From Gemmatimonadales bacterium (lineage in GTDB: Bacteria > Gemmatimonadota > Gemmatimonadetes > Gemmatimonadales > GWC2-71-9), in assembly GCA_036265815.1 (NCBI GenBank), contig DATAOI010000011.1, forward strand, positions 1 through 64,000: 64,000 nt of DNA, written 5' to 3'. Positions 33,144 through 41,414 of this stretch are shown here, one piece after another; position 1 is the stretch's first letter; each line of letters begins with the position of its first letter. Position numbers and translations under genes: made by a program. Under the pieces are notes generated by a model. It was not told the origin of the DNA and ran no database searches. It worked only from the letters and a program-made list of their open reading frames with translations.

Positions 33144-34009
33144 AGGTCGGCGTCGTCGGGAATCCGCGGTACCGCGATCTCAAGGCCGTCCTGGAGCAGG
33201 TCGCCGACCAGGCGCCCGCGCGCGGGATCATGCTGTACACCGAGGAGCGGCTCTGCGAATTCTGGAACCGAGAGGTTCCGGTCTTCGAGGGAGTAGACCT
33301 CGATGCCCTGATCACCTTCGGCGGGGATGGCACGCTGCTCCGCGGAGCCCGTCTGCTCGGCGCCCGCGAGACCCCGATCCTCGGCATCAATCTCGGGCGG
33401 GTCGGTTTTCTCACCACGGCCACCCGGCCGACGCTCGATCCCGCGCTCGATGCGCTGGTGGGCGGGCGCTACGTGATCGAGCGGCGTCAGGCGCTTCAGG
33501 CGGAGATCAAGGACGGCGCCGGCAACGGGCGCGCGCTCCAGATGGCCATGAACGACGTGGCCGTGCACAAGGGCGGCGTGGCCAGGGTGATCCGGGTCAA
33601 CGTCTTCATCCAGGGCGAAAACGTCGGACCCTATAGCGCCGATGGCCTCATCGTCGCCACGCCAACGGGGTCGACCGCGTACAGTCTGAGCGCCGGCGGC
33701 CCGATCGTGGTGCCCGGGGTGGAGGCGATGGTGGTGACTCCCATCGCGGCCCACACCCTGGCGGTGCGCCCGCTGGTGGTACCGTCCTCCTATCGCATTG
33801 TGATCGAACCGATGGCCGGCTGGTCCGAGGACCTGCTGGTCTCCTTCGACGGGCAGACCGGAACCACGCTCGCGCCGGGCGAGAGCGTGGACGTGCGGCG
33901 CGCCGATCATCGGGTCTGTCTCATCCGTCTGGGTGGGGACGGCTTTTTCGGGCGGATGCGCCAGAAGCTCCACTGGGGCGATCTCTCGGGGAGGGGCGAG
34001 GGGCCGTGA
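33140..34009 (+). CDS. nadK: NAD kinase
   Basis: ATG 33140 overlaps dxs at ATGA and gives 289 residues. The kinase motif TFGGDGTLLRGARL (59-72), followed by GINLGRVGFL and TPTGSTAYSLSAGGPIV, identifies ATP-NAD kinase, which makes NADP. The N-terminus MKVGVVGNPRYRDL is the usual beta strand. The position between dxs and recN is common in many phyla. Confidence 0.96.
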   Translation: MKVGVVGNPRYRDLKAVLEQVADQAPARGIMLYTEERLCEFWNREVPVFEGVDLDALITFGGDGTLLRGARLLGARETPILGINLGRVGFLTTATRPTLDPALDALVGGRYVIERRQALQAEIKDGAGNGRALQMAMNDVAVHKGGVARVIRVNVFIQGENVGPYSADGLIVATPTGSTAYSLSAGGPIVVPGVEAMVVTPIAAHTLAVRPLVVPSSYRIVIEPMAGWSEDLLVSFDGQTGTTLAPGESVDVRRADHRVCLIRLGGDGFFGRMRQKLHWGDLSGRGEGP

Positions 34010-34072
34010 GCCGGCGGCGGGGTGCTCTTCTCCGCATGACATCTCAGTCGACCTGAACCACGCTGCACACCC

Positions 34073-35743
34073 ATGCTCACCGAGCTCCGCGTCCGCGACC
34101 TCGCGACCATCGCCGACGTTACCCTGCACCTCGGTCCCGGCCTCAACGTCCTCACCGGCGAGACCGGGGCGGGGAAGTCGATGCTGGTGGACGCGCTCGC
34201 CTTACTGCTCGGTGAGCGCGCCGCCAGCGGCAGCGTCCGCCCAGGGGCAGGTAAGGCGATCATCGAGGGCGCCTTCGAGGGGATCGACGGACCTACCCGG
34301 CGCGCCATCGAAGCCCTGGGGCTGGACGTGGAGGATGGGCGGGTGGTCGTGCGCCGCGAGGTCTCCGCCGAGGGGCGCTCGCGGGCCTGGGTGAACGGCA
34401 GCCCCACAACCGCCGCCGTCCTGGCGCAGCTGGGCGCGCTGCTGGTGGACCTCCACGGACAGCACGAGACCCAATCCTTACTCCACGCCGATGCGCAGCG
34501 GGACATTCTCGACAGCTTCGCCCACGCGGAAGCGGAGCGCGCGGCGGTGGCCGAGGCGCATCGCGCCGTTGCCGCGCTCCGGACCGAGGAAGCGGCGCTC
34601 GCCTCGAGACGGGACGAGGTGCGCCGCCGGGCCGACTATCTCCGCCACGTCGTCGGTGAGATCGATCGGGCGAAGCTCAGGCCGAACGAGGACGCGGCGC
34701 TGCAGGTGGAGGCCCGCCGGCTGAGCCAGGCAGGTGCGCTGGCGGAACAGGCGCAGCGGATCGCTGATGCGCTCGAGGGCGACGGCGGGAACGCACTCGC
34801 CGCCCTGGCGGCGGCGGACCGCGCGCTGGGCGGGCTCGAGAAGGTCGATCCCGCCTGCGCCGCCTGGCGCGAGATGCTCGACGCCGCGTACGCCAACCTC
34901 TCGGAGCTCGCCCGGCTCGCGGCGACGTACGCCGAGGAGGTGGCGGAAGATCCGGGGCGGCTGGCGGAGGTGGAACAGCGGCGCGATCTGATCTTCCGGC
35001 TGAGTCAGAAGTACGGCGCAACGGTTGAGGCGGTGCTGGCCACCCGCGAGCAATCGGCCGCGGAGCTCGACCTGCTGGACACGGCGGACGTCGATCTCAA
35101 GGCGCTCGCCGCCAGACGCGGCGCGGCGGAGAGCGCACTCGCCGCGGCGGCCGCATCGTTGAGCGCCCGCCGCAGGGATGCAGCCGACCGGCTCGCGCGC
35201 GCGGTGAATCGGCTGCTGCCACAGCTCGGGCTCGCAGGAGGCAAGCTCTCGGTGACGCTTGGCGCGCTTTCCGAGCCGACCGCGCTTGGCCAGGAGAGCG
35301 TGGTGTTCGACGTGCGGCTCAACCTGGGGCTCGAGGCCAAGCCGCTCGCGCGGGTCGCGTCGGGTGGCGAGCTCTCCCGGCTCATGCTGGCGCTCAAGGT
35401 GGTGCTGGTGCGGCACGACGCCATCGCGACGCTGGTGTTCGACGAGGTCGACCAGGGTATCGGGGGCGAGGTCGGGGCTCAGGTAGGGGCAGCACTGGCG
35501 GAGGTGGCAGAACGACACCAGGTGCTGGTCATCACCCACTTGCCACAGATCGCCGCGCGGGGGGACCAGCACCTGGTGGTCTCGAAAGAGGCCCGCGGTG
35601 GCATCGCCACCAGTGACGTGCAGGCGACCCATGGTGAGGACCGCGTCGCCGAGATCGCGCGCATGCTGGGTGATACGGAAGGCGAGGCGGCTCGGCGCCA
35701 CGCCCAGGCACTGCTGCGGAAGGAGGGGAAGGTGCGCCGCTAG
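34073..35743 (+). CDS. recN: DNA repair protein RecN
   Basis: A 556-residue SMC-like ATPase. Walker A GETGAGKS is at 29-36, followed by a split coiled coil (about 150-360), and the signature ASGGELSRLMLALK with Walker B VFDEVDQGIGGEVG near 450-463, then VITHLPQIAARGD. RecN binds broken DNA ends and supports double-strand break repair. It lies 63 bases after nadK and ends four bases before the convergent outer-membrane protein gene. Confidence 0.96.
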   Translation: MLTELRVRDLATIADVTLHLGPGLNVLTGETGAGKSMLVDALALLLGERAASGSVRPGAGKAIIEGAFEGIDGPTRRAIEALGLDVEDGRVVVRREVSAEGRSRAWVNGSPTTAAVLAQLGALLVDLHGQHETQSLLHADAQRDILDSFAHAEAERAAVAEAHRAVAALRTEEAALASRRDEVRRRADYLRHVVGEIDRAKLRPNEDAALQVEARRLSQAGALAEQAQRIADALEGDGGNALAALAAADRALGGLEKVDPACAAWREMLDAAYANLSELARLAATYAEEVAEDPGRLAEVEQRRDLIFRLSQKYGATVEAVLATREQSAAELDLLDTADVDLKALAARRGAAESALAAAAASLSARRRDAADRLARAVNRLLPQLGLAGGKLSVTLGALSEPTALGQESVVFDVRLNLGLEAKPLARVASGGELSRLMLALKVVLVRHDAIATLVFDEVDQGIGGEVGAQVGAALAEVAERHQVLVITHLPQIAARGDQHLVVSKEARGGIATSDVQATHGEDRVAEIARMLGDTEGEAARRHAQALLRKEGKVRR

Positions 35744-35747
35744 GAGA

Positions 35748-37280
35748 TCAGAACAACCCGAAGTACACCCGGAACAACGCCCGCATGGTATGCCGGTTGG
35801 GCACTCGGCCGCCGCTCGCCCGCACCACCCGCTCGTAGGACCATCCCGCATCCACCGGCAACCCCTCCCCTCCCGGCCGCAGTCTTCCGAGGTTGGAGTA
35901 GGTGAGCCCGATCCCCAGCACCGTCGCGCTCGCCTTGGTTTCCTCCGCCAGCACGGCGGCGGCGACGCCCGGGATCGAGTCCTGGGTGGTCGCGTAGGTC
36001 ACCGCGTCACCGCCGCGCGACCAGTGGCGCACGCTTCCCTGGATCGCGAAGGTCTGTGCCAGCCGGACGAAAGGCCGGGCGGCGACCTCCACTACATCGC
36101 CCGGATCACGGTGCACGATGCGCAGCAGGTCGCTCGACGGGAACGGCTGCGATGGAGGCGCCACTCGCAGGAGATAGTCCGCGGCCAGCTGTCGATTGTA
36201 GTCGCCCTCGAGCCGCATCCCCCAGCCCCCCGTGCCCAGGTCCGCCGTCATGCGTACTTCCAGGTCGGTCTGCCCTTCGCCGGTACCCAACGTGAGTAGC
36301 CGGTCACTGCGGGCGACCCTGCCGGTGGGGAACCGCACCAGACCCTGCACCGCCACGCGCGCGCCGCCCCGGTGGGTGCCTCGGTCCCAATGATCCAGCA
36401 AGGTGACCGCAGCTCCGCCTTCCGCGTCGCCCCGGAAGGTGACCTTCGACTCGCCTGTGCGGAGGCCGATCGGGTCGTGGACGTAGTCGAGCAGGTCGGT
36501 GGTCGTCACCGCGGCAGTGGGCAGCGCGGGCGCGGCCGTGAACCCGCTCACGCCGAGGGTGCCGCTGAGGACCGACTGCAGATCGGTCACTCTGCCGACG
36601 ACGGCGGTGCCAGCGGTGCTCGTGGCGGTTGGCACGAACGCTGAAGCCGTCGCGGGATCGGAGAGCAGGCCGAAGAGATCCTCCCGCAACGCGGTACCGG
36701 AGGTGAGGGTGGACTGGGCGAGGGCCTTGGTGGTGGGATCGGCGTCATAATCCCCGGCCGCGATCCGGCTGCTCAGCGTGGCGAGCGCGCCGTCGAGCTC
36801 CTGGAAGAATCCGGCCTCAGACGTCTCGCCGGGATTGACGCCTGCGTCGCCGCTGCTGCCATCGAGGGTGATCGCGCTCTGCACCCGGGTCCGGACCAGC
36901 GGGATCCGGCCGAACACGGTGAGCCAGCGCGTCACCCCGAGTCCCAGGCCGAAGAACCCGCGGCTCTCGTCGGCCTGCGCGTCGGTGGTGAGCGTCCCTA
37001 GATTGAGGTGATAGTCGGTGTTACCGGTGATCCGGCCGATCCGCGCGTCCGCGTCGCTCAGCGGAGCGAGGAGGTTGCTGCCGAGCGCGGCGCTCGAGAG
37101 ATCGGTGCCGAGGGGCTCGCGGATGCCGTCCCGATAGCGGGAGTCCCAGATGTCGATGGTTCCGTCGAGCTCCACCCGGACCACCCCGACCGGCACGCCC
37201 ACCGGCGCGAGTTGAGCGCGAACGGCTCCCGGTACGAGCAGACAGGCGATCGTCCCCAGCCGCCGCACACAATGCCCCAC
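35748..37280 (-). CDS. Secreted outer-membrane protein of unknown function
   Basis: A 510-residue protein on the minus strand from GTG 37280, preceded by a strong GGGAGGGA ribosome-binding site. It has a signal peptide (cleavage likely after VRAQ), then a long mature part with alternating beta-strand patterns and a C-terminal residue Phe (RVYFGLF), as expected for a barrel inserted by the BAM machinery. A Ser/Thr/Ala-rich insertion (about 150-240) may be a surface loop or plug. No family was recognised. Convergent with recN, divergent from galK. Confidence 0.8.
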   Translation of the reverse strand: MGHCVRRLGTIACLLVPGAVRAQLAPVGVPVGVVRVELDGTIDIWDSRYRDGIREPLGTDLSSAALGSNLLAPLSDADARIGRITGNTDYHLNLGTLTTDAQADESRGFFGLGLGVTRWLTVFGRIPLVRTRVQSAITLDGSSGDAGVNPGETSEAGFFQELDGALATLSSRIAAGDYDADPTTKALAQSTLTSGTALREDLFGLLSDPATASAFVPTATSTAGTAVVGRVTDLQSVLSGTLGVSGFTAAPALPTAAVTTTDLLDYVHDPIGLRTGESKVTFRGDAEGGAAVTLLDHWDRGTHRGGARVAVQGLVRFPTGRVARSDRLLTLGTGEGQTDLEVRMTADLGTGGWGMRLEGDYNRQLAADYLLRVAPPSQPFPSSDLLRIVHRDPGDVVEVAARPFVRLAQTFAIQGSVRHWSRGGDAVTYATTQDSIPGVAAAVLAEETKASATVLGIGLTYSNLGRLRPGGEGLPVDAGWSYERVVRASGGRVPNRHTMRALFRVYFGLF

Positions 37281-37307
37281 AGTCCCTCCCAGGAGAAGCG
37301 GCTCGTC

Positions 37308-38471
37308 GTGCCAGCTCTATCGTCCGTGAGACTCGCAACTTCGCTCTATGCCGCGAGCTTTGGAAGCCGTCCCGGGGCCGCCGCGTCTGCGCCGGGGCGG
37401 CTGAATCTGCTGGGGGAGCATACTGAGTACAACGGCGGAGTGGTCCTGCCGATCGCGCTGGAGCGGCGGACGGCGGTGGCGGTGGCGCCGGCGCGCGACT
37501 GGGCGGTAGTATCTCAGCTCGATCGCATCCCCCTCGAGATCGATGTCCCCCAGGCGCTGCGGGGCGACTGGACCGACTACCTGGTCGGCGTCGTGCGGGA
37601 GCTGGAGGCGATCGGCGCGGCGCCGCTGGGCGCGCGGGTGGCGGTAGCCAGCACGTTGCCGGTCGGCGCGGGCCTCTCTTCGTCGGCCGCGCTCACCGTG
37701 GCAGCGGCGCGGGCGCTGAGCCAGTTGGCGGGGCGCCGACTCGCGCCCGCGCAGCTGCTCGAGATCGCTTACCGGGCGGAGCACGACCAGCTGGGGGTTC
37801 GCCGTGGACGGATGGACCAGACCATCGCCGCGCTGGGCATGCGGGGAACGGCGCTGCTGGTCGAGCTCGGCGTCGGCACCGTCGTCAGATTGCCGTTCCC
37901 GGGGCGGCTCTGGGTCGTAGAGACCGGCGTCTCCCACCCGCCGCCCGGGGACGAGCTCATCAACCAGCGGCGCCGTGAATGCGAGGAGGCGCTGGCGTTC
38001 TGCCGTGAGTGGCGGCTGGGGCTGCCTCACCTGGCGCAGCTCGCGCCGGGGGACCTGGAGGAGGTGGAACGCAGGCTGCCGCCGCCGCTGATCCCGCGGG
38101 TGCGGTATGTCGTGACCGAGACCGCACGGACCCGGGCGGCGGCCTCGGCACTCGCGGCGGGCGATCTGCCGGGCATCGGGCGGCTGATGGTCCAAGGCCA
38201 CGAGTCGCTGCGGGTGGACTACCAGTACAGCGTGCCGGAAGCCGACCTGATCGTCCAGTCGGCCGTGGCGCACGGGGCCTGCGGCGCTCGGCTCAGCGGG
38301 GCAGGGTGGGGCGGGGCGGTTACAGTCCTGGCCCCCGAGGAGCGGGCCGCGCGGATCATGGCTGAGGTGGGCCGGGACTACGCGGACCGGTTCGGGCGGG
38401 TGCCGGACATGTGGAGCAGCCGTGCGGCGGCCGGGGTGCGGCGGGAGGCGTTGCCGGCGATGGTGGGATAG
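37308..38471 (+). CDS. galK: Galactokinase
   Basis: I choose GTG 37308, 12 bases after AGGAG, giving 387 residues; ATG 37272 is also in frame but overlaps the divergent gene. The GHMP-kinase motifs are GRLNLLGEHTEYNGG (30-44), VGAGLSSSAALTVAAA (about 122-137), GRMDQTIAALG (catalytic Asp) and CGARLSGAGWGG near the end. It phosphorylates galactose for the Leloir pathway. Related GHMP sugar kinases are possible, but the GEHTEYN motif favours galactokinase. No galT or galE is adjacent. Confidence 0.88.
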   Translation: MPALSSVRLATSLYAASFGSRPGAAASAPGRLNLLGEHTEYNGGVVLPIALERRTAVAVAPARDWAVVSQLDRIPLEIDVPQALRGDWTDYLVGVVRELEAIGAAPLGARVAVASTLPVGAGLSSSAALTVAAARALSQLAGRRLAPAQLLEIAYRAEHDQLGVRRGRMDQTIAALGMRGTALLVELGVGTVVRLPFPGRLWVVETGVSHPPPGDELINQRRRECEEALAFCREWRLGLPHLAQLAPGDLEEVERRLPPPLIPRVRYVVTETARTRAAASALAAGDLPGIGRLMVQGHESLRVDYQYSVPEADLIVQSAVAHGACGARLSGAGWGGAVTVLAPEERAARIMAEVGRDYADRFGRVPDMWSSRAAAGVRREALPAMVG

Positions 38472-38486
38472 ATTCCTCTGGCCTCC

Positions 38487-38570
38487 GCCCGGGTGGCGAA
38501 ACTGGTAGACGCTCGAGACTTAAAATCTCTTGGGGGAAACCCCGTCCGGGTTCGAATCCCGGCCCGGGCA
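38487..38570 (+). tRNA. tRNA-Leu (anticodon UAA)
   Basis: A class II tRNA. The acceptor GCCCGGG (38487-38493) pairs with CCCGGGC (38563-38569), and A 38570 is the discriminator. The anticodon loop CTTAAAA contains TAA. A long variable arm (GGGGGAAACCCC) and the TTCGAATCC T-loop identify tRNA-Leu. The 3' CCA is not encoded. It lies 15 bases after galK. Confidence 0.96.
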
Positions 38571-38601
38571 TTGACCACACTCACGCGATGGGAGGTGCGG
38601 C

Positions 38602-39195
38602 ATGAAAGCGTGGCTCGGAGCACTCGGCGTGCTCGCGGTGTTGGGGGGATGCAACCGGCGGCACGGTGAGGAAGTGACCCGCTCAGGTACCGACACCATC
38701 ATCCGGAGCTCGACCGTCAAGGATACCACGGTCGTGCATGCGGACACCTCGATTGATGTCGACACCGTTCATAAGACGAACCACATCGCGGGCGCCGGGG
38801 ACAGCGTCGGGGGGAAGGCACTCGAGTGGGGTCCGCAGCCGCCTGGCCTTCCGGCGGGAGCCCGAGTGGCCGTGGTTCGGGGCGATCCATCGAAGGCCGG
38901 ACCCTTCACCATCCGAGTCGATCTGCCCGATGGTTATCAGATCAAGCCACACTGGCATCCGACCGCTGAGCGGCTCAGTGTCGTGGAGGGGAGCTTGCTC
39001 ATGGGCGATGGGCGGGCATGGAGTGACAAGAGCATGCGGCCCTTGCAGCCTGGTCAGGTGGCCTCGTTGGCGGCACGTCACCCGCATTACGTGGAAGCCA
39101 ACGGTCAGACCATGGTCGAGATCCGGAGCACGGGGCCGTTCGAGATCACCTACGTGAATGCGGACGACGACCCGCGGAAGGCACCGATACAATAA
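38602..39195 (+). CDS. Cupin-domain lipoprotein
   Basis: A 197-residue protein with a lipoprotein signal; the lipobox VLGGC places the lipidated cysteine at residue 17. A polar Thr/Asp-rich linker follows (residues 20-70). The C-terminal half is a cupin with HWHPTAERLSVVEGSLLMGDG and LAARHPHYVEA, giving three potential metal-binding histidines. Such lipoprotein cupins are common in soil bacteria; the ligand is unknown. ATG 38602 follows GGGAGG. Confidence 0.82.
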   Translation: MKAWLGALGVLAVLGGCNRRHGEEVTRSGTDTIIRSSTVKDTTVVHADTSIDVDTVHKTNHIAGAGDSVGGKALEWGPQPPGLPAGARVAVVRGDPSKAGPFTIRVDLPDGYQIKPHWHPTAERLSVVEGSLLMGDGRAWSDKSMRPLQPGQVASLAARHPHYVEANGQTMVEIRSTGPFEITYVNADDDPRKAPIQ

Positions 39196-39679
39196 CAGGT
39201 ACAATGATGGCCGACCTCGGATCCGGGGTTATTCCTGTGTGCTCCTGGTCAACTGTACGGCCGAGCCCATCGGGCAGGTGTTCGGCTGGGTGTCGGATTC
39301 GGAAGCGTTTGTCGGCGCGCTCGGGAGAGTCGGCGTAGCGGCGCAAGCACCAGGTCGCTGATCCAGGCCTCCGCTCCCGGGCGAGCTCGACCAGCTCGGC
39401 TGTCGCAAAATCGTCCTCAAATGTCGCAAACGGGGCCTAGCCCAATCCCGGCCGCGGCCCCAACATGTAGAACCCCTCCCCTCTCACCCCGCTCGTCTCA
39501 GCACCAGAGGAGATCCATGGCTCCCGCTCTCCCAAGCGGCGGAGTCAGGCCAGTCTGCCCGGTGCCCTCGATCGTCTTCAGCCTGGTTGACCCGGTCGAG
39601 CACCGGGCCACCCGCCGCCGCACGCCCCAGCGAGCCAGACCGCACGTCCCTCACGTCCACTCATCATCCTGAGCGCGCC
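39196..39679. other. No convincing gene; contains paired TGTCGCAAA direct repeats
   Basis: A 484-base gap. Short open frames on both strands lack initiation signals and family resemblance; the plus-strand stretch around 39230-39330 reads VLLVNCTAEPIGQVFGWVSD and could be an eroded fragment. TGTCGCAAA occurs at 39401-39409 and 39422-39430, exactly 21 bases apart. No promoter of the TTGACA type was found. Confidence 0.6.
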
Positions 39680-40642
39680 ATGAACATCTCCATCATCAAC
39701 CACACCGAAGGTCACATCAGTGACGAGGAGCTGCAGCAGACGATCCGCGCCATCAACCGGCAGATCCATGAGGACTTCGAGCCGTATTGGGGCATGCGCG
39801 CGACGCTCCGGCTGGAAGGCCGAAGCGCAGCCAAGCCGGAGACGGCGCAGCTCGCGGACATGCGAGGCGATGCGGTGATCTACCTCTGGAATGAGGCCGA
39901 TGTCGACAACGCCTTGGGCTACCACTTCAAGAACAACTCTGGCGTGCCCTTCGGCTTCGTCTTCACCGAGATCTCCGAGAGCATCGGGGAGCCGTGGTCC
40001 GTCACCTTGTCCCACGAAGCCCTGGAGCTGCTGGGCGATCCGGAGACCAACCTGCTGGTGATCGGGCCGCACCCGACCGAGAAGCGCGACGTGTTCCACT
40101 GGTTCGAGATGTGCGACGCCGTTCAGGCCGAGAACTACGAGATCGACGGTGTGGCGCTCTCCAATTTCGTGCTGCCATTGTACTTCACCGGGACCCGCGA
40201 GACCGACGAGCCGGGCGCCCGCAACGACTTCCTGGGCCGCGGCCACGGCGGACAGACGCTCACCTCCTTCGGGATCAATCCCGGCGGTTACATCGGATTC
40301 TTCGACCCCCTGCTGGGGGATCACGACACCTTCAGTCTCAAGGGCGACATCGAGGCCCACAGACGCCTCGAGATCAAGGCCCGCGGTAAGGAGGCCCGGC
40401 GCTCCGTCCGCTACCGGAAGGTCGCCGAGCGCGAGGAGCTCCGCCGCCGCGCCGAAGTCAGTGCCACCGGCAAGCCGTTCCGCCCCGCGCCGAAGCCTGC
40501 GATGGCCTCGATCAGGGATCAGAAGCCGTTGCTGGCGCTGGCCGAGAAGGGACTGGAGGTTCGAATCCAGCCCGTGCGGACGGGTGGCAAGCCGGCAAAC
40601 GGTGGCGGCAAGGGAAAGACGGCCAGGTTGCCGCGCAAGTAG
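39680..40642 (+). CDS. Conserved protein of unknown function with SHEALELLGDP motif
   Basis: ATG 39680 gives 320 residues beginning MNISIINHTEGHISDEELQQ. Notable stretches are DMRGDAVIYLWNEADVD, TLSHEALELLGDPETNLL (His112-Glu113) and HWFEMCDAVQAENYEIDGV. I recall this as a recurrent family in soil and environmental bacteria without a known function. The HE pair recalls zincins, but the usual third ligand spacing HExxH is absent. There is no signal peptide. The C-terminal 60 residues are basic and disordered. The gene lies 59 bases before the GH19 gene. Confidence 0.8.
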   Translation: MNISIINHTEGHISDEELQQTIRAINRQIHEDFEPYWGMRATLRLEGRSAAKPETAQLADMRGDAVIYLWNEADVDNALGYHFKNNSGVPFGFVFTEISESIGEPWSVTLSHEALELLGDPETNLLVIGPHPTEKRDVFHWFEMCDAVQAENYEIDGVALSNFVLPLYFTGTRETDEPGARNDFLGRGHGGQTLTSFGINPGGYIGFFDPLLGDHDTFSLKGDIEAHRRLEIKARGKEARRSVRYRKVAEREELRRRAEVSATGKPFRPAPKPAMASIRDQKPLLALAEKGLEVRIQPVRTGGKPANGGGKGKTARLPRK

Positions 40643-40662
40643 GAGCGCCGGAGCGCTCCTTT
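40641..40662 (+). terminator. Candidate intrinsic terminator
   Basis: AGGAGCGC (40641-40648) pairs perfectly with GCGCTCCT (40653-40660) around a CGGA loop, followed by a short TT tail. It begins at the stop codon of the preceding gene. The short U-run makes it weak. Confidence 0.5.
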
Positions 40663-40701
40663 CACGGGGATCATCGGCAGCGGTGCGCAACGGAGGGGGC
40701 A

Positions 40702-41340
40702 ATGGCGGAGATCATCACCGAGGTCCAGCTGCAGAGGTTTCTGCCCAGTCTCAAGACCGGCCCGATGTGGACCACGGCCCTCAACGCCGCCATGTCGCGC
40801 TTCGAGATCAACTCCCGCGAGCGCGCCGCGGCCTTCCTCGCGCAGGTGGCGCACGAGTCCGCCGAATTCCAGCATCTGCACGAGAACCTGAGCTACCGGG
40901 CCACCCGGCTCATGGCGGTCTGGCCCAGGCGCTTTCCCACCCTCGACGCGGCCCGGCCCTTCGAGCGGCAGCCGGAGCGGCTGGCCAGCTTCGTGTACGC
41001 CAATCGCCTGGGGAACGGGGACGCGGCCAGCGGAGACGGGTGGCGCTTCCGGGGCCGCGGCCTGCTGCAGATCACCGGTCGCGGTAATTACCGGAGCTGT
41101 GGTCAGGCCCTCAATCTTCCGCTCGAGACCCAGCCGGAGCTGCTCGAGTCCGCCGAGCCGGCGGCGCTCGCGGCAGCGCAGTTCTGGCAGTCGCGCGGAC
41201 TCAATCAGCTGGCGGACGACCGCAACGACGACAACGACGACGAGGACTTCGTGGCGATCAGCGTCGTCATCAATGGGGGACGGGCCGGATTGCCCGCGCG
41301 ACGGGCCTACTGGGCGCGGGCAAAGGCGGCCCTGGCTTGA
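40702..41340 (+). CDS. GH19-type chitinase/lysozyme-like glycosidase
   Basis: A 212-residue protein resembling phage-type GH19 endolysins and chitinases. The motif AHESAEFQHLHENLSYRA places catalytic Glu52 and Glu61, and FRGRGLLQITGRGNY is the substrate-cleft signature. No signal peptide or membrane anchor is visible, so export would need a holin, a secretion system or lysis. It could cleave chitin or peptidoglycan. The next operon's promoter begins in its final codons. Confidence 0.85.
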   Translation: MAEIITEVQLQRFLPSLKTGPMWTTALNAAMSRFEINSRERAAAFLAQVAHESAEFQHLHENLSYRATRLMAVWPRRFPTLDAARPFERQPERLASFVYANRLGNGDAASGDGWRFRGRGLLQITGRGNYRSCGQALNLPLETQPELLESAEPAALAAAQFWQSRGLNQLADDRNDDNDDEDFVAISVVINGGRAGLPARRAYWARAKAALA

Positions 41341-41365
41341 CGGCCTAATGGCTCGTTCGTAAAGT
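41337..41365 (+). promoter_or_regulatory. Predicted promoter of the GMC/patatin cluster
   Basis: TTGACG (41337-41342), a 17-base spacer and TAAAGT (41360-41365). The -35 overlaps the stop of the GH19 gene. The start point would be near 41372, about 43 bases before ATG 41415, which follows CAGGAG. This separates the eight-gene cluster from the upstream genes. Confidence 0.65.
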
Positions 41366-41414
41366 TGGTCCCACCCCTCCACCTTCATCGAGAGCCGGCA
41401 GGAGTTCGCGTCGG

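Noticed and set aside
39158-39361. Possible small gene encoding VLLVNCTAEPIGQVFGWVSD.
   Set aside because: No ribosome-binding site and no recognisable family; it may be an eroded fragment.
40558-40568. GGTTCGAATCC identical to the T-loop region of tRNA-Leu (38549-38559), a possible attachment-site duplicate.
   Set aside because: Only 11 bases match, not extending to the tRNA 3' end, and the copy lies inside a coding sequence. No integrase or mobility gene is nearby.
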